Shown here in pieces: positions 25,532 to 33,499 of a DNA stretch of 34,059 nucleotides (within the stretch, counting starts at the first letter, position 1; each line of letters begins with the position of its first letter). The position numbers were made by a program, and so were the translations under genes. This DNA is from Candidatus Poribacteria bacterium (GTDB taxonomy: Bacteria; Poribacteria; WGA-4E; WGA-3G). Under the pieces are notes generated by a model. It was not told the origin of the DNA, made no database searches, and saw nothing but the letters and a program-made list of their open reading frames with translations. Location: positions 1 to 34,059 of the forward strand of contig VXZK01000055.1 in the NCBI GenBank assembly GCA_009845545.1, in the 5' to 3' direction.

Positions 25532-27559
25532 ATGTTGAGTCCTAATTTTCGGAAATTGGTATACCTAATCTTTTCCACGCTCCTTTTCGGATTAACGAGT
25601 CTGTTTACGACTGACGCTGAAGAGGATGCCGCGCCTGTAGAATTGGAAAAAATTGTTGTAACCCCCGGTCGCTTTACGATTTATGACGGCACCTCAGCAA
25701 GAATTTCCCTATCTCAGAAGGAAATTGAACGGTTTCCGTTGATTGATAACGATGTGATGCGAGCGGGTCATGTTTTTCCGGGAGTTGTTTCGAGTGATTA
25801 TAGCGCGCGATTCAGCGTACGCGGTGGAGAAAAAGATGATATTTCTGTCAGATTAGACGGAATGGAACTCTATAACCCCTATCATCTTCAAGATTTTGGG
25901 GGGGCGGTTTCGCTCATTGGACTCGAACTTGTTCAGAACACGCAACTGCTCATCGGTGGGTTCCCCGCGGAATATGGTGAAAAGATGTCTGGCGTCTTTG
26001 ACCTCAAGACAAGATCCCCGAACACCGAGCAATTCTCCGCTAATTTTGGAATAGACCTGATTAACGCGACCGCTACTTTGGAAGGACCCCTCTCTGAAAA
26101 AGGCAGTTGGCTCCTATCAGCCCGCCGCGGGTATATTGATCTAATCCTCGCACTCATGGATGTTGACGAGGACTATAAACCGCAGTATGCCGATGTCTAC
26201 GGTAAATTCACATATCAGGTGACACAGGCAGATACCGTCACGCTTAATGGATTATACGGTTGGGATAAAAATCGGATTCGATTAGATGATGTAGACAATA
26301 ACTTGGATTCCCAGTACGATAACTCAACCGCTTGGGCAAAGTGGCGGCATGCCTTTGCGGATACACACTGGACAGATTTCTTTGTTTTCGCCGGCATCTC
26401 CAACCAGAATAGAATGACTGGGAAAGCTGATGGTGATAACCGGGATTTTCGATTCTTTGGAACAAAAGGCGAGTTGACGGCGAACCTTTTTGACAAGCAC
26501 ACATTCCGTAGTGGCGTGAAGTGGCAGTGGTTAACTGCCCAATATCAATATGATGTTCAAGAACGGCAAGCAGGGGTAAACGTCTACAAACCAATTCTCG
26601 TTGATATTGATGACAATGGCGGTGAATTCAGTGCTTTCCTACAGGATGAGTGGCAACTCCATTCCAAACTCGCACTCAATATAGGGGGGCATTTTGTCTA
26701 TCAGCAGTATCGGAAAGAAGGCATCCAGCGTTATGAGATTGGACCGAGAGTCGCGCTCGCAGTAAAACCGATAAATAATCTCCTGCTGCGCGGGGCTTGG
26801 GGCATTTACCACCAACCGATCAGCCTGATGCGTGTTCCTGTAGAGGATGGTATTGAGACGGTTGGACGCGCAGAACAAGCCTCGCATTATATTATTGGCG
26901 CAGAGTATACGCCGACCAATAACTTTTTAGTGCGTATAGAGGGCTATTACAATACATTTGATAATCTTGTCGGGCGGTTGCGTGAGTTTGGGCGGCAAAA
27001 TCAAATTTTCGCCGCACCAGAGTCCGGAGACGCAAAAGGGCTTGATGTCTTCATGATGCATGCGGTTTCAAATCGCTTGTCGTGGACGCTCGGTTACGCT
27101 TACGGTATTGCTGAAGAAATTGCGGGTGGCACAACGATTTTTCGCCAATATGATCGGCGGCACGCTTTTGCTGTCAGCACTAACTATCAGTTTGCCCCAA
27201 CTTGGCACCTCTATCTCAGTTGGCGTTTCCATACCGGTGAACCGAGAACGCCTCTTATTCACACGGAGGTCCGATTACCTAATGGTGGTATTGCCTGCGA
27301 CCGACAATTTGGGGAAACACATTCAGCGCGGATGCCTGCATATCATAGCCTTGATTTTCGTATTACGAAGCAGAGTTCTTATCGGCGGTGGAACCTGTCT
27401 TGGTACTTTCAAATTTTGAACTTGTATAATCACAGAAATTTGGATCAATATGCATTTAGTGAAGTACTTAATGAAGAAACGGGGGCTATTGAGTGTGTTA
27501 TTGAAGAAGAACCTCTTTTTCCTATCGTTCCAACTTTGGGCGTTACGCTGCGTTTCTAA
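25532..27559 (+). CDS. TonB-dependent outer-membrane receptor
   Basis: The 675-residue protein has a hydrophobic signal peptide (about 1-28), a TonB-box-like segment (LEKIVVTPGR, about 38-47), and a plug domain with FSVRGGEKDDISVRLDGMEL and the closing FPAEYGEKMSGVFDLKTR. A beta-barrel rich in alternating aromatic strands follows. It ends in VTLRF, with the terminal Phe needed for outer-membrane insertion. Such receptors take up large scarce ligands (iron chelates, cobalamin, glycans) using TonB energy. No ligand-specific motif is visible, and no TonB, ABC importer or SusD partner is in the window, so the substrate is unknown. GAGG at 25519-25522 precedes the ATG with spacing of about nine. 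Confidence 0.9.
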   Translation: MLSPNFRKLVYLIFSTLLFGLTSLFTTDAEEDAAPVELEKIVVTPGRFTIYDGTSARISLSQKEIERFPLIDNDVMRAGHVFPGVVSSDYSARFSVRGGEKDDISVRLDGMELYNPYHLQDFGGAVSLIGLELVQNTQLLIGGFPAEYGEKMSGVFDLKTRSPNTEQFSANFGIDLINATATLEGPLSEKGSWLLSARRGYIDLILALMDVDEDYKPQYADVYGKFTYQVTQADTVTLNGLYGWDKNRIRLDDVDNNLDSQYDNSTAWAKWRHAFADTHWTDFFVFAGISNQNRMTGKADGDNRDFRFFGTKGELTANLFDKHTFRSGVKWQWLTAQYQYDVQERQAGVNVYKPILVDIDDNGGEFSAFLQDEWQLHSKLALNIGGHFVYQQYRKEGIQRYEIGPRVALAVKPINNLLLRGAWGIYHQPISLMRVPVEDGIETVGRAEQASHYIIGAEYTPTNNFLVRIEGYYNTFDNLVGRLREFGRQNQIFAAPESGDAKGLDVFMMHAVSNRLSWTLGYAYGIAEEIAGGTTIFRQYDRRHAFAVSTNYQFAPTWHLYLSWRFHTGEPRTPLIHTEVRLPNGGIACDRQFGETHSARMPAYHSLDFRITKQSSYRRWNLSWYFQILNLYNHRNLDQYAFSEVLNEETGAIECVIEEEPLFPIVPTLGVTLRF

Positions 27560-27642
27560 CAATAGGCAATTCATTTTGGTCTCGATGAACTTGTTTAGGA
27601 TTCCGGTGTGAAGCATTTTCAAACCCTATGAACTTCTTCAGT

Positions 27643-27732
27643 AGGATTTACGCGCTTCCCCGGTAGGCGCGGTTTCCTAAACGCACCGATTGCGTCATGA
27701 TAGACCTAATACTCTGATTTTGCGTAAATCCT
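27643..27732. mobile_element. Possible 90-bp MITE-like element carrying the GC-rich palindrome
   Basis: Perfect 11-bp terminal inverted repeats AGGATTTACGC (27643-27653) and GCGTAAATCCT (27722-27732) bracket a copy of the dispersed palindrome. It lies between the TonB receptor and the rhodanese genes and has no coding capacity. I saw no flanking direct repeat. Confidence 0.5.
27659..27690. repeat. Dispersed GC-rich palindrome, copy 2
   Basis: GGTAGGCGCGGTTT is followed after CCT by AAACGCACCGAT. The arms pair imperfectly and the element is preceded by CTTCCC, as in the copy at 33220. Confidence 0.75.
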
Positions 27733-27759
27733 GTTCCAGTTTAGAAGAAAAGTGAAAAC

Positions 27760-28203
27760 ATGTTCCAATATATCAGAAAAGTAATAAGAAAAATACGGCG
27801 ACGGTATGTAAGAAATTTGCAGAGACGGAACCTACCGAAAGCTGCACCAAGTGTAGCAGAGGCAATACTGCCTTTGGACTCCGACACCTACACTATTGCA
27901 CCCAGTCACCTCAAGGCGATGATCGACCAAGATAAACCCTTCGTTTTGTTAGATGTACGTGAAAAATGGGAGTATGAGATGGTTCATATTGAAGGTGCTA
28001 TTTTGATTCCGTTCGGTGAGTTACCAAGACGGTTTCGGGAGGTTACACCGGGGGGTGAGATAGTGGTGTATTGCCACTGGGGAATGCGGGGCCTAGATGC
28101 AGCGTTCCTTTTACAACAACTCGGCTTTAAGTCGGTAAGGAGTTTAGTCGGTGGTATTGATCGCTGGGCACAGGAAATTGATACCGATATCCTACGATAT
28201 TAA
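27760..28203 (+). CDS. Rhodanese-domain protein
   Basis: The 147-residue, probably cytoplasmic protein has a very basic N-terminus (about 1-25, many Arg and Lys) and one rhodanese domain (about 45-142). The active-site loop C105-HWGMRG fits the C-x-x-G-x-R pattern of sulfurtransferases, and FVLLDVREKWEYEMVHIEGAILIP is the usual CH2-like first half. It can therefore form a persulfide. The acceptor is unknown, and the gene stands alone between two palindromic repeats. The basic N-terminus could contact RNA or membrane, which is speculation. Only a weak purine-rich site precedes the ATG. Confidence 0.87.
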   Translation: MFQYIRKVIRKIRRRYVRNLQRRNLPKAAPSVAEAILPLDSDTYTIAPSHLKAMIDQDKPFVLLDVREKWEYEMVHIEGAILIPFGELPRRFREVTPGGEIVVYCHWGMRGLDAAFLLQQLGFKSVRSLVGGIDRWAQEIDTDILRY

Positions 28204-28230
28204 GATTTGACATTCTCTTTCCGCCAGGTC

Positions 28231-28259
28231 TGGTAGGTGCGGTTTGGAACCGCACCGGC
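28231..28259. repeat. Dispersed GC-rich palindrome, copy 3
   Basis: A perfect 9-bp stem GGTGCGGTT/AACCGCACC (28236-28244 with 28248-28256) has the 3-base loop TGG and is preceded by GGTA. It sits between the converging rhodanese and response-regulator genes, where it may slow transcription from both sides. Confidence 0.85.
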
Positions 28260-28282
28260 ATCCTTTAGGACAGCACATATCT

Positions 28283-29674
28283 CTACGATTCTGTTTTGAA
28301 ATCTTGGCTTTGGAGTTCATATTTCTGCATCCGGTGTTGAAGTTTGCGACGCGTAATACCGAGCAGTTTTGCAGCTTGAATCTGGTTCCCATTGCTTCTT
28401 GCCAATGCGCTGTGCACATATTCCTTAATAATTTCTTCCAATGAAACCCCTTCCTCTGGTATATCGAACTCAACATCGGTCGTAGGCAGCGAAGTATCTA
28501 AAATTTCTGGAGGCAATTCGTCTTTATCGATCACTTCATTTTCTGAAAGCACAAAGATCCTACGGAGGTAATTTTCTAATTGCCGAATGTTACCGGGCCA
28601 CTCGTAACGTCGGAGTGCTGACATCGCTTGCGGTGTAACCTGCTTCGGTAACGCCTCCGCATATTCATTGCTGAACTTGTGGATGAAGAAATTCACGAGC
28701 ATTGGAATATCCTCTGGGTGTTCCCGAAGTGGCGGGACATGAAGCGGAATTACATTCAGCCGAAAATAGAGATCATCGCGAAAGGTGCCATCTCGGACAG
28801 CTTGAATCAGGTTCTTGTTCGTGGCGGCAATCACACATACATCCACTTTAATACTCTGAGTCCCCCCGATTCGGCGTATCTCCCGCTCTTCTAAGACATG
28901 CAAGAGTTTGCTCTGGGTCTGCGTCGGAAGATCACCGATCTCGTCAAGGAAAAGTATCCCTTCATTTGCGACTTCAAACAGTCCTTTCTTTTGCTGCGCG
29001 GCATCTGTAAATGCGCCCTTTTCGTGACCAAAGAGTTCACTTTCAATCAGCGTATCTGGAATCGCACCGCAGTTAACAGCGATGAAAGGTTTGCCTTTTC
29101 TGAGCCCGTGTTTGTGGAGTGCGCGCGCAATTAAACTTTTCCCAGAGCCGGTTTCTCCAGTGATGAGCACTTGCGTGACACCGCGATGCAAAATCCGAGC
29201 CATTTTTTTGAAAAGCTCCCGCATTTGCTCGCTTTCACCTACAATCTCATCAATCTGAATTTCAGGCGTTGCGTCGTCGTTTACCGCTTCTGGCTCTCCG
29301 AGTGCGCCGCGTGTCTGCAGGGCGTGCTTCACCTCGCGTTTCAGAACATCAAGCTGAATCGGTTTCTCGAGATAGTAAAACGCACCTTCGTGTGCTACAA
29401 GATTAACGGCATCATTCAATTCGGCGTACGCTGTCATGATAAGCACCGGCAGGTCCGGATCGGTACGTTTTATTTCCCGTAGCAGATCTCGCCCTTCAAA
29501 CCGTGAAGACATCCACATATCGCTGATAACGAGATCAAACATCTGTTCCTCTAAACTCTCAAGCGCGGCTTTGCTATCTTCAACGATTTCAACCGTGTAC
29601 CCTTCACGTTTTAAAATGCGCTGTAAAATTGTCAGTTGTGCTTGGTCGTCGTCTACAATCAGTATGGATGCCAT
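28283..29674 (-). CDS. NtrC-family sigma-54-dependent response regulator
   Basis: The 463-residue protein has three parts. A receiver domain (1-120) carries the acidic pocket D8-D10, phospho-acceptor D52 and K104. An AAA+ sigma-54 activator domain (about 143-370) has Walker A GETGSGKS (173-180), Walker B LFLDEIGD (241-248) and the sigma-54 contact loop GAFTDA (220-225), a variant of the usual GAFTGA. A Fis-type DNA-binding helix-turn-helix (about 428-452) has QIQAAKLLGITRRKLQHRM. The receiver has an unusual insertion after D52 (MWMSSRFEGRDLL). It would activate sigma-54 promoters on phosphorylation by the kinase encoded 15 bases upstream. AGGAG precedes the ATG. I found no sigma-54 promoter in this window. 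Confidence 0.93.
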   Translation of the reverse strand: MASILIVDDDQAQLTILQRILKREGYTVEIVEDSKAALESLEEQMFDLVISDMWMSSRFEGRDLLREIKRTDPDLPVLIMTAYAELNDAVNLVAHEGAFYYLEKPIQLDVLKREVKHALQTRGALGEPEAVNDDATPEIQIDEIVGESEQMRELFKKMARILHRGVTQVLITGETGSGKSLIARALHKHGLRKGKPFIAVNCGAIPDTLIESELFGHEKGAFTDAAQQKKGLFEVANEGILFLDEIGDLPTQTQSKLLHVLEEREIRRIGGTQSIKVDVCVIAATNKNLIQAVRDGTFRDDLYFRLNVIPLHVPPLREHPEDIPMLVNFFIHKFSNEYAEALPKQVTPQAMSALRRYEWPGNIRQLENYLRRIFVLSENEVIDKDELPPEILDTSLPTTDVEFDIPEEGVSLEEIIKEYVHSALARSNGNQIQAAKLLGITRRKLQHRMQKYELQSQDFKTES

Positions 29675-29689
29675 TGTCTTAGTTGCTCC

Positions 29690-31408
29690 TCATGGAAGTG
29701 TGCTCGCGTTCAGGGGAAGACTGATTTTAAAGGCGGTACCCATTCCCATTTTGCTTCGGACTTCGATCTTACCTTTATGGGCAGTGATGATCTGGTGTGA
29801 AATCGCAAGGCCTAGTCCTATACCGCCGGTAGCATCTTTCGTTGTAAAATAAGCATCGTAAATCTGTTCCTGAATTTCTTCTGGAATGCCGATGCCGGTA
29901 TCTCGAATTTCGATCACTGTATATTCCGCGTCTTGGTCTATCTGTTCAAGTAATGTGTTGATGTAAATACTGCCACCTTTCGGCATTGCTTGGATACTGT
30001 TTTGCACAAAGTTGAAGAGCGTTTGTCGCATTAAGGCTGCATCGAGTGAAACATTCGGTAGATTCGCATCGTAGTTTCTGATGACCTGCACCTTAGCTTC
30101 CTCAGCGATAAGTGTGAATTCTGATAAAACTTGATCTACAAGCACATTGAAATTTACCGGTTCTACATTCAGTATCCGTGGTCGATTTAAAGTGAGAAAT
30201 TCCTCTGAAGTTTGCTTGAGTTCCACTATTTTTTGGTCAACGATATCTAACAACTCTTTTGCCTCTTCAATATCCTCGTGACTTACTTCCGGTTGTGAGA
30301 AGACAGATTTGAGATGTTGCGCGGTCATTCCGATTGAATTAAGTGGATTCCGAATTTCGTGTGCTACACCGGCGGCAAATTGCCCTAAAGCATCAATCCG
30401 TTTGGAATGAGAATCCCGCAGTTGCCACAGCATCCGGACGAGATTATGGGTTGCCCTTCCGATTTCATCCGAAGAATACGTCTGCTCAAGCGATAAATCG
30501 CCACTTTCTGCACTCTGAATAATATGGGTCATCCGTTCTAATGGCTTCATAATTAAGTGATTCGTCGTCAGGTCAATCAGGATTACAAGCAATGCACCGA
30601 CAATCACAATCATTATTGCATGCATCAACAGTGTATTTCGGATGGATCTGTCGATATAAGGCACATCAAAAAGCACCTGTATGTAGCCAGTCAACCATCT
30701 CTGAATCCATAAAATTTCATCTTGTTTCCATAAATTGTAGAGAGTGCTGTCTTCCTGATCAGTAACTCGCCAACGCCTACCTTTCTCTTCAGATATCACT
30801 GGTTCTTCCGGTACATAAACATTTTCACTAAAGACTTTCCACCAAACATCATCATACCAACCCTTATCTAAGGGCAGCATCCCCTCATCAAGTATCTGTT
30901 CATACGCCGCGAGACTACTCGGTCCTAACTCAACAGGCTCTGGCATAGTCAGAGGGGCGATGTATTTAATAACAATAGCTGTCGCATTCTGACCCTCAAC
31001 GGCGTGTATCGTCGCGCCTTTGGTCTCAATGTGCTCAAGATCCGCTGAATCCAGATTAATAACAACAGCATCTGCACCCGCAAGTAAGCTCGAACGAATA
31101 CGGGTATCGCTCAAGGAGATGTGGATGTTCAGCACATCTCGCATATCCGGATGTTCCCGCTTTAGTGCGTTCAGCACCTGATTTAATCGCTGTACATCAA
31201 ACGCCTTGGTCATTTCGATTTCGCTGACAACAGCATCAAGAATCGTGTTATCAGCGATTTTTCTCAGTTCAGCACCACGCTCTGCCCCCAAAGCGTGAAG
31301 CGCATTCATCTCGTTTCGGACACGGATGCTATCAAAAAAGTAAAACGCTACAAGAATCGCTATGACAGACAGGTTGATAACAAGAGAATACTTCCATTGG
31401 AGTCGCAT
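29690..31408 (-). CDS. Membrane-bound sensor histidine kinase
   Basis: The 572-residue protein has two membrane helices (about 8-26 and 259-281) enclosing a periplasmic sensor region of about 230 residues without a recognised motif. A HAMP linker follows (about 282-335). The HisKA domain has H350 in GVAHEIRNPLNSIG, and the HATPase domain has the N box at N470, G1 DTGIG (503-507) and G2 GGIGLGLA (528-535). It would autophosphorylate H350 and pass the phosphate to the regulator encoded just downstream. The gene begins one base after the glpK stop codon, so its translation probably depends on glpK. The signal is not known. Confidence 0.93.
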   Translation of the reverse strand: MRLQWKYSLVINLSVIAILVAFYFFDSIRVRNEMNALHALGAERGAELRKIADNTILDAVVSEIEMTKAFDVQRLNQVLNALKREHPDMRDVLNIHISLSDTRIRSSLLAGADAVVINLDSADLEHIETKGATIHAVEGQNATAIVIKYIAPLTMPEPVELGPSSLAAYEQILDEGMLPLDKGWYDDVWWKVFSENVYVPEEPVISEEKGRRWRVTDQEDSTLYNLWKQDEILWIQRWLTGYIQVLFDVPYIDRSIRNTLLMHAIMIVIVGALLVILIDLTTNHLIMKPLERMTHIIQSAESGDLSLEQTYSSDEIGRATHNLVRMLWQLRDSHSKRIDALGQFAAGVAHEIRNPLNSIGMTAQHLKSVFSQPEVSHEDIEEAKELLDIVDQKIVELKQTSEEFLTLNRPRILNVEPVNFNVLVDQVLSEFTLIAEEAKVQVIRNYDANLPNVSLDAALMRQTLFNFVQNSIQAMPKGGSIYINTLLEQIDQDAEYTVIEIRDTGIGIPEEIQEQIYDAYFTTKDATGGIGLGLAISHQIITAHKGKIEVRSKMGMGTAFKISLPLNASTLP

Positions 31409-31409
31409 T

Positions 31410-32954
31410 TTAACAACTCATAACGCGTTGCACTGCCTTTTTCCACTGCGAGAGTTTCTGATGCCGTTCGTTTCTGTCAATCTCTGGTGAAAAAACGCGA
31501 CCTGTAGAAACTTCGTCTGCGGAGGTGGCTTGTGCAGATCGATAGGCCTCCAGTTCAGCAATATCATTCCACATTCCCGCTGTGATACCGGCAAGGTACG
31601 CCGCACCCAGTCCCGTTGATTCAATGTGGGCAGGGCGTTCTACATCTATCCCAAGAATATCCGCTTGGAACTGCATGAGAAAATCATTCACAGTGGCACC
31701 ACCGTCAACACGCAAACGATCAATCCTCAGGTCTGCAGCCGCCACCATCGCAGTGACCACATCTGCCGATTGATAGGCGATTGACTCTAAAGTGGCACGA
31801 ATAACCTGTGCGCGGGTACTCCCGCGTGTTAAACCGAGAATCGCACCGCGCGCGTCAGCGTCCCAATACGGGGCACCGAGACCAGTAAACGCAGGGACAA
31901 CGAAGACACCGCCTGAATCCGGGATACTTGATGCGATCGCTTCCGTTTCCGCTGCGTTTTCAATAATCTGGATCCCATCCCGCAGCCACTGGACAGCAGC
32001 ACCAGCGACAAATACGCTCCCTTCCAACGCATAAACGGGGGTTTCATCTAAACTACAAGCAAGTGTTGTCAGGAGTCCAGTCTCTGTTTCTATCTTTTCC
32101 GCACCTGTGTTAAGCATGAGAAAGCAGCCCGTCCCGTAGGTGTTTTTCACCATGCCGGGTTCGGTACACAATTGCCCGAAGAGCGCAGCCTGCTGATCCC
32201 CCGCAATGCCAGCGATTGGGATTCCATCTAAGCATATATTTTTACCGAAGGTTTCAAGCCAAAAATTACGGTAGAAACTCGCTGTACCGAAGTTGTTCGC
32301 AGACGGATAGACTTCAGGCAGTATAGCTTTTGGAACGTTGAATATCTCCAAAAGGGTATCGTCCCATGAAAGGGTGTTAATATTGAAGAGCAGAGTGCGC
32401 GCCGCATTTGTATAATCGGTTTTGTGGACAGCACCGTCTGTTAATTTCCACAGGAGCCAAGTGTCTACGGTCCCGAACGCAAGTTCACCGCGTTCTGCTT
32501 GTCCCCGCGCGCCGTTAACATTATCAAGAATCCACGCGATCTTTGTTGCCGAAAAGTAGGCATCTAAGACAAGACCTGTTTTCGTCTTGATCTCTCCCGC
32601 GACTCCCTGTTTTTCAAGAGAAGTACATCTATCTGCAGTGCGCCGACACTGCCATACAATCGCAGGATAGACCGGTTTTCCTGTTTGCCGGTCCCAGATG
32701 AGAGTCGTTTCGCGTTGATTTGTGATGCCGAGAGCGATAATGTTTGGGACTGTTTCTCCAAAAAGTGCGTCTATGGCTTGTCGCGTGGCGTTCCATATCT
32801 CTTCTGGAGCGTGTTCTACCCAACCCGGATGTGGGTAATATTGTGTAAACTCTTGGTAGCCACGTGCAACGATATTCCCTGCTACGTCAACAAGAAGGGC
32901 TGTTGTACCTGTTGTCCCTTGGTCAATTGCGAGGATACAAGCGGTGTTCGGCAT
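31410..32954 (-). CDS. glpK: Glycerol kinase GlpK
   Basis: This cytoplasmic FGGY-family enzyme phosphorylates glycerol with ATP to sn-glycerol 3-phosphate. The product is 514 residues from the chosen ATG at 32954 (E. coli GlpK about 502). It shows the N-terminal phosphate loop LAIDQGTTGTTALLVD, the substrate-region GITNQRETTLIWDRQTGKP and AIVWQCRRTA, and the second-domain GLGAPYWDADARGAILGLTRG. An ATG at 32984 would add ten residues; AGGAG lies 13 bases before 32954, so the shorter start is preferred but not certain. No glpF transporter or glpD dehydrogenase is nearby. The histidine kinase and regulator genes follow immediately, so the three are one transcription unit. Confidence 0.93.
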   Translation of the reverse strand: MPNTACILAIDQGTTGTTALLVDVAGNIVARGYQEFTQYYPHPGWVEHAPEEIWNATRQAIDALFGETVPNIIALGITNQRETTLIWDRQTGKPVYPAIVWQCRRTADRCTSLEKQGVAGEIKTKTGLVLDAYFSATKIAWILDNVNGARGQAERGELAFGTVDTWLLWKLTDGAVHKTDYTNAARTLLFNINTLSWDDTLLEIFNVPKAILPEVYPSANNFGTASFYRNFWLETFGKNICLDGIPIAGIAGDQQAALFGQLCTEPGMVKNTYGTGCFLMLNTGAEKIETETGLLTTLACSLDETPVYALEGSVFVAGAAVQWLRDGIQIIENAAETEAIASSIPDSGGVFVVPAFTGLGAPYWDADARGAILGLTRGSTRAQVIRATLESIAYQSADVVTAMVAAADLRIDRLRVDGGATVNDFLMQFQADILGIDVERPAHIESTGLGAAYLAGITAGMWNDIAELEAYRSAQATSADEVSTGRVFSPEIDRNERHQKLSQWKKAVQRVMSC

Positions 32955-33056
32955 ACGCTGCGTGCTGCTCCTAATTCTTTTCATAAAAGCATAACATGCA
33001 TAGAAAAAAATAACAATTGAAAATCAAGCTCACTTCAAGGTCTTGCCGTTTTTTGT

Positions 33057-33085
33057 TTGATATAGTGGTGTAAATGTGCTAAAAT
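33057..33085 (+). promoter_or_regulatory. Sigma-70-type promoter-like site
   Basis: TTGATA (33057-33062) and TAAAAT (33080-33085) are 17 bp apart with TGC before the -10. The -10 context AAATGTGCTAAAATAG differs by one base from that of the TonB receptor promoter. The nearest plus-strand gene starts 415 bases further on. Confidence 0.5.
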
Positions 33086-33130
33086 AGTTTCACAGGTTCG
33101 CTCCTACAGAGGAAAATATACGCATATATA

Positions 33131-33311
33131 AAGTAAATTTTTAAAAATAAATGACCCTGTGTCAATAACAGAGTCATTCAATTGTCACATAACTCAGGTT
33201 TTTCATGCACCTCTCTTCCCGGTAGGAGCGAGCTGTGCTCGCGATCCGTCCGCGAAAATGCCTGAAAAAACCGAAAACTGAATGGCTCTGGTGTCAATAA
33301 TAAATTTACTT
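33131..33311. mobile_element. Possible 181-bp MITE-like element
   Basis: The ends are AAGTAAATTT (33131-33140) and AAATTTACTT (33302-33311), a perfect 10-bp inverted repeat. Inside them, sequence including CAGAGTCATTCA (left) and TGAATGGCTCTG (right) is again inverted with one mismatch. The left side forms a further hairpin (AATGACCCTGT with ACAGAGTCATT, 33149-33177). The middle carries copy 4 of the dispersed palindrome. There is no open reading frame and no obvious target duplication. Confidence 0.55.
33220..33247. repeat. Dispersed GC-rich palindrome, copy 4 (variant)
   Basis: GGTAGGAGCGAGC is followed after TGT by GCTCGCGATCC. The inner GCGAGC/GCTCGC stem is perfect. The upstream CTTCCC and GGTAGG are shared with the other copies, but the arm sequence differs (AGCGAGC in place of TGCGGTT). 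Confidence 0.75.
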
Positions 33312-33362
33312 GATAACAACTTAAGACTATGCTACAGTTTAATAACAGATTGATTGGCTTAT

Positions 33363-33477
33363 AAAATGTTTTTGGCTCATGTAAAGACTTTGTGCTAATG
33401 AAGATGTCAAACCCTTGTGGTGACTGCCTTCGTTAGAAACGAGCGCACATACTTTTGACATGAGCGAAAATGTTTTT
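33363..33477. mobile_element. Miniature hairpin element flanked by 11-bp direct repeats
   Basis: AAAATGTTTTT occurs at 33363-33373 and again at 33467-33477, flanking 93 bases that fold on themselves. GCTCATGT (33375-33382) pairs with ACATGAGC (33458-33465), TGTGC (33391-33395) with GCACA (33445-33449), CTAATGAAG with CTTCGTTAG (33395-33403, 33428-33436), and GTCA...CC with GGTGAC around the apical loop (33406-33424). The direct repeats look like a target-site duplication. There is no coding capacity. Confidence 0.6.
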
Positions 33478-33499
33478 TAATTCGTGAGAATAAAAATAG

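Larger units (their letters stand above)
32985..33499. other. Gene-free AT-rich region with small palindromic elements
   Basis: No coding sequence is supported here. It contains an AT-rich upstream zone for glpK, a plus-strand promoter-like site at 33057-33085, a half copy of the dispersed palindrome (GGTTCGCTCCTAC, 33096-33108), an inverted-repeat element at 33131-33311 and a second at 33363-33477. Confidence 0.7.

Noticed and set aside
33375..33465. Integron attC site
   Set aside because: A GTTAG-containing stem is present, but it is internal. The R' and R'' core sites expected at the ends of an attC hairpin are missing, and no integrase is nearby.
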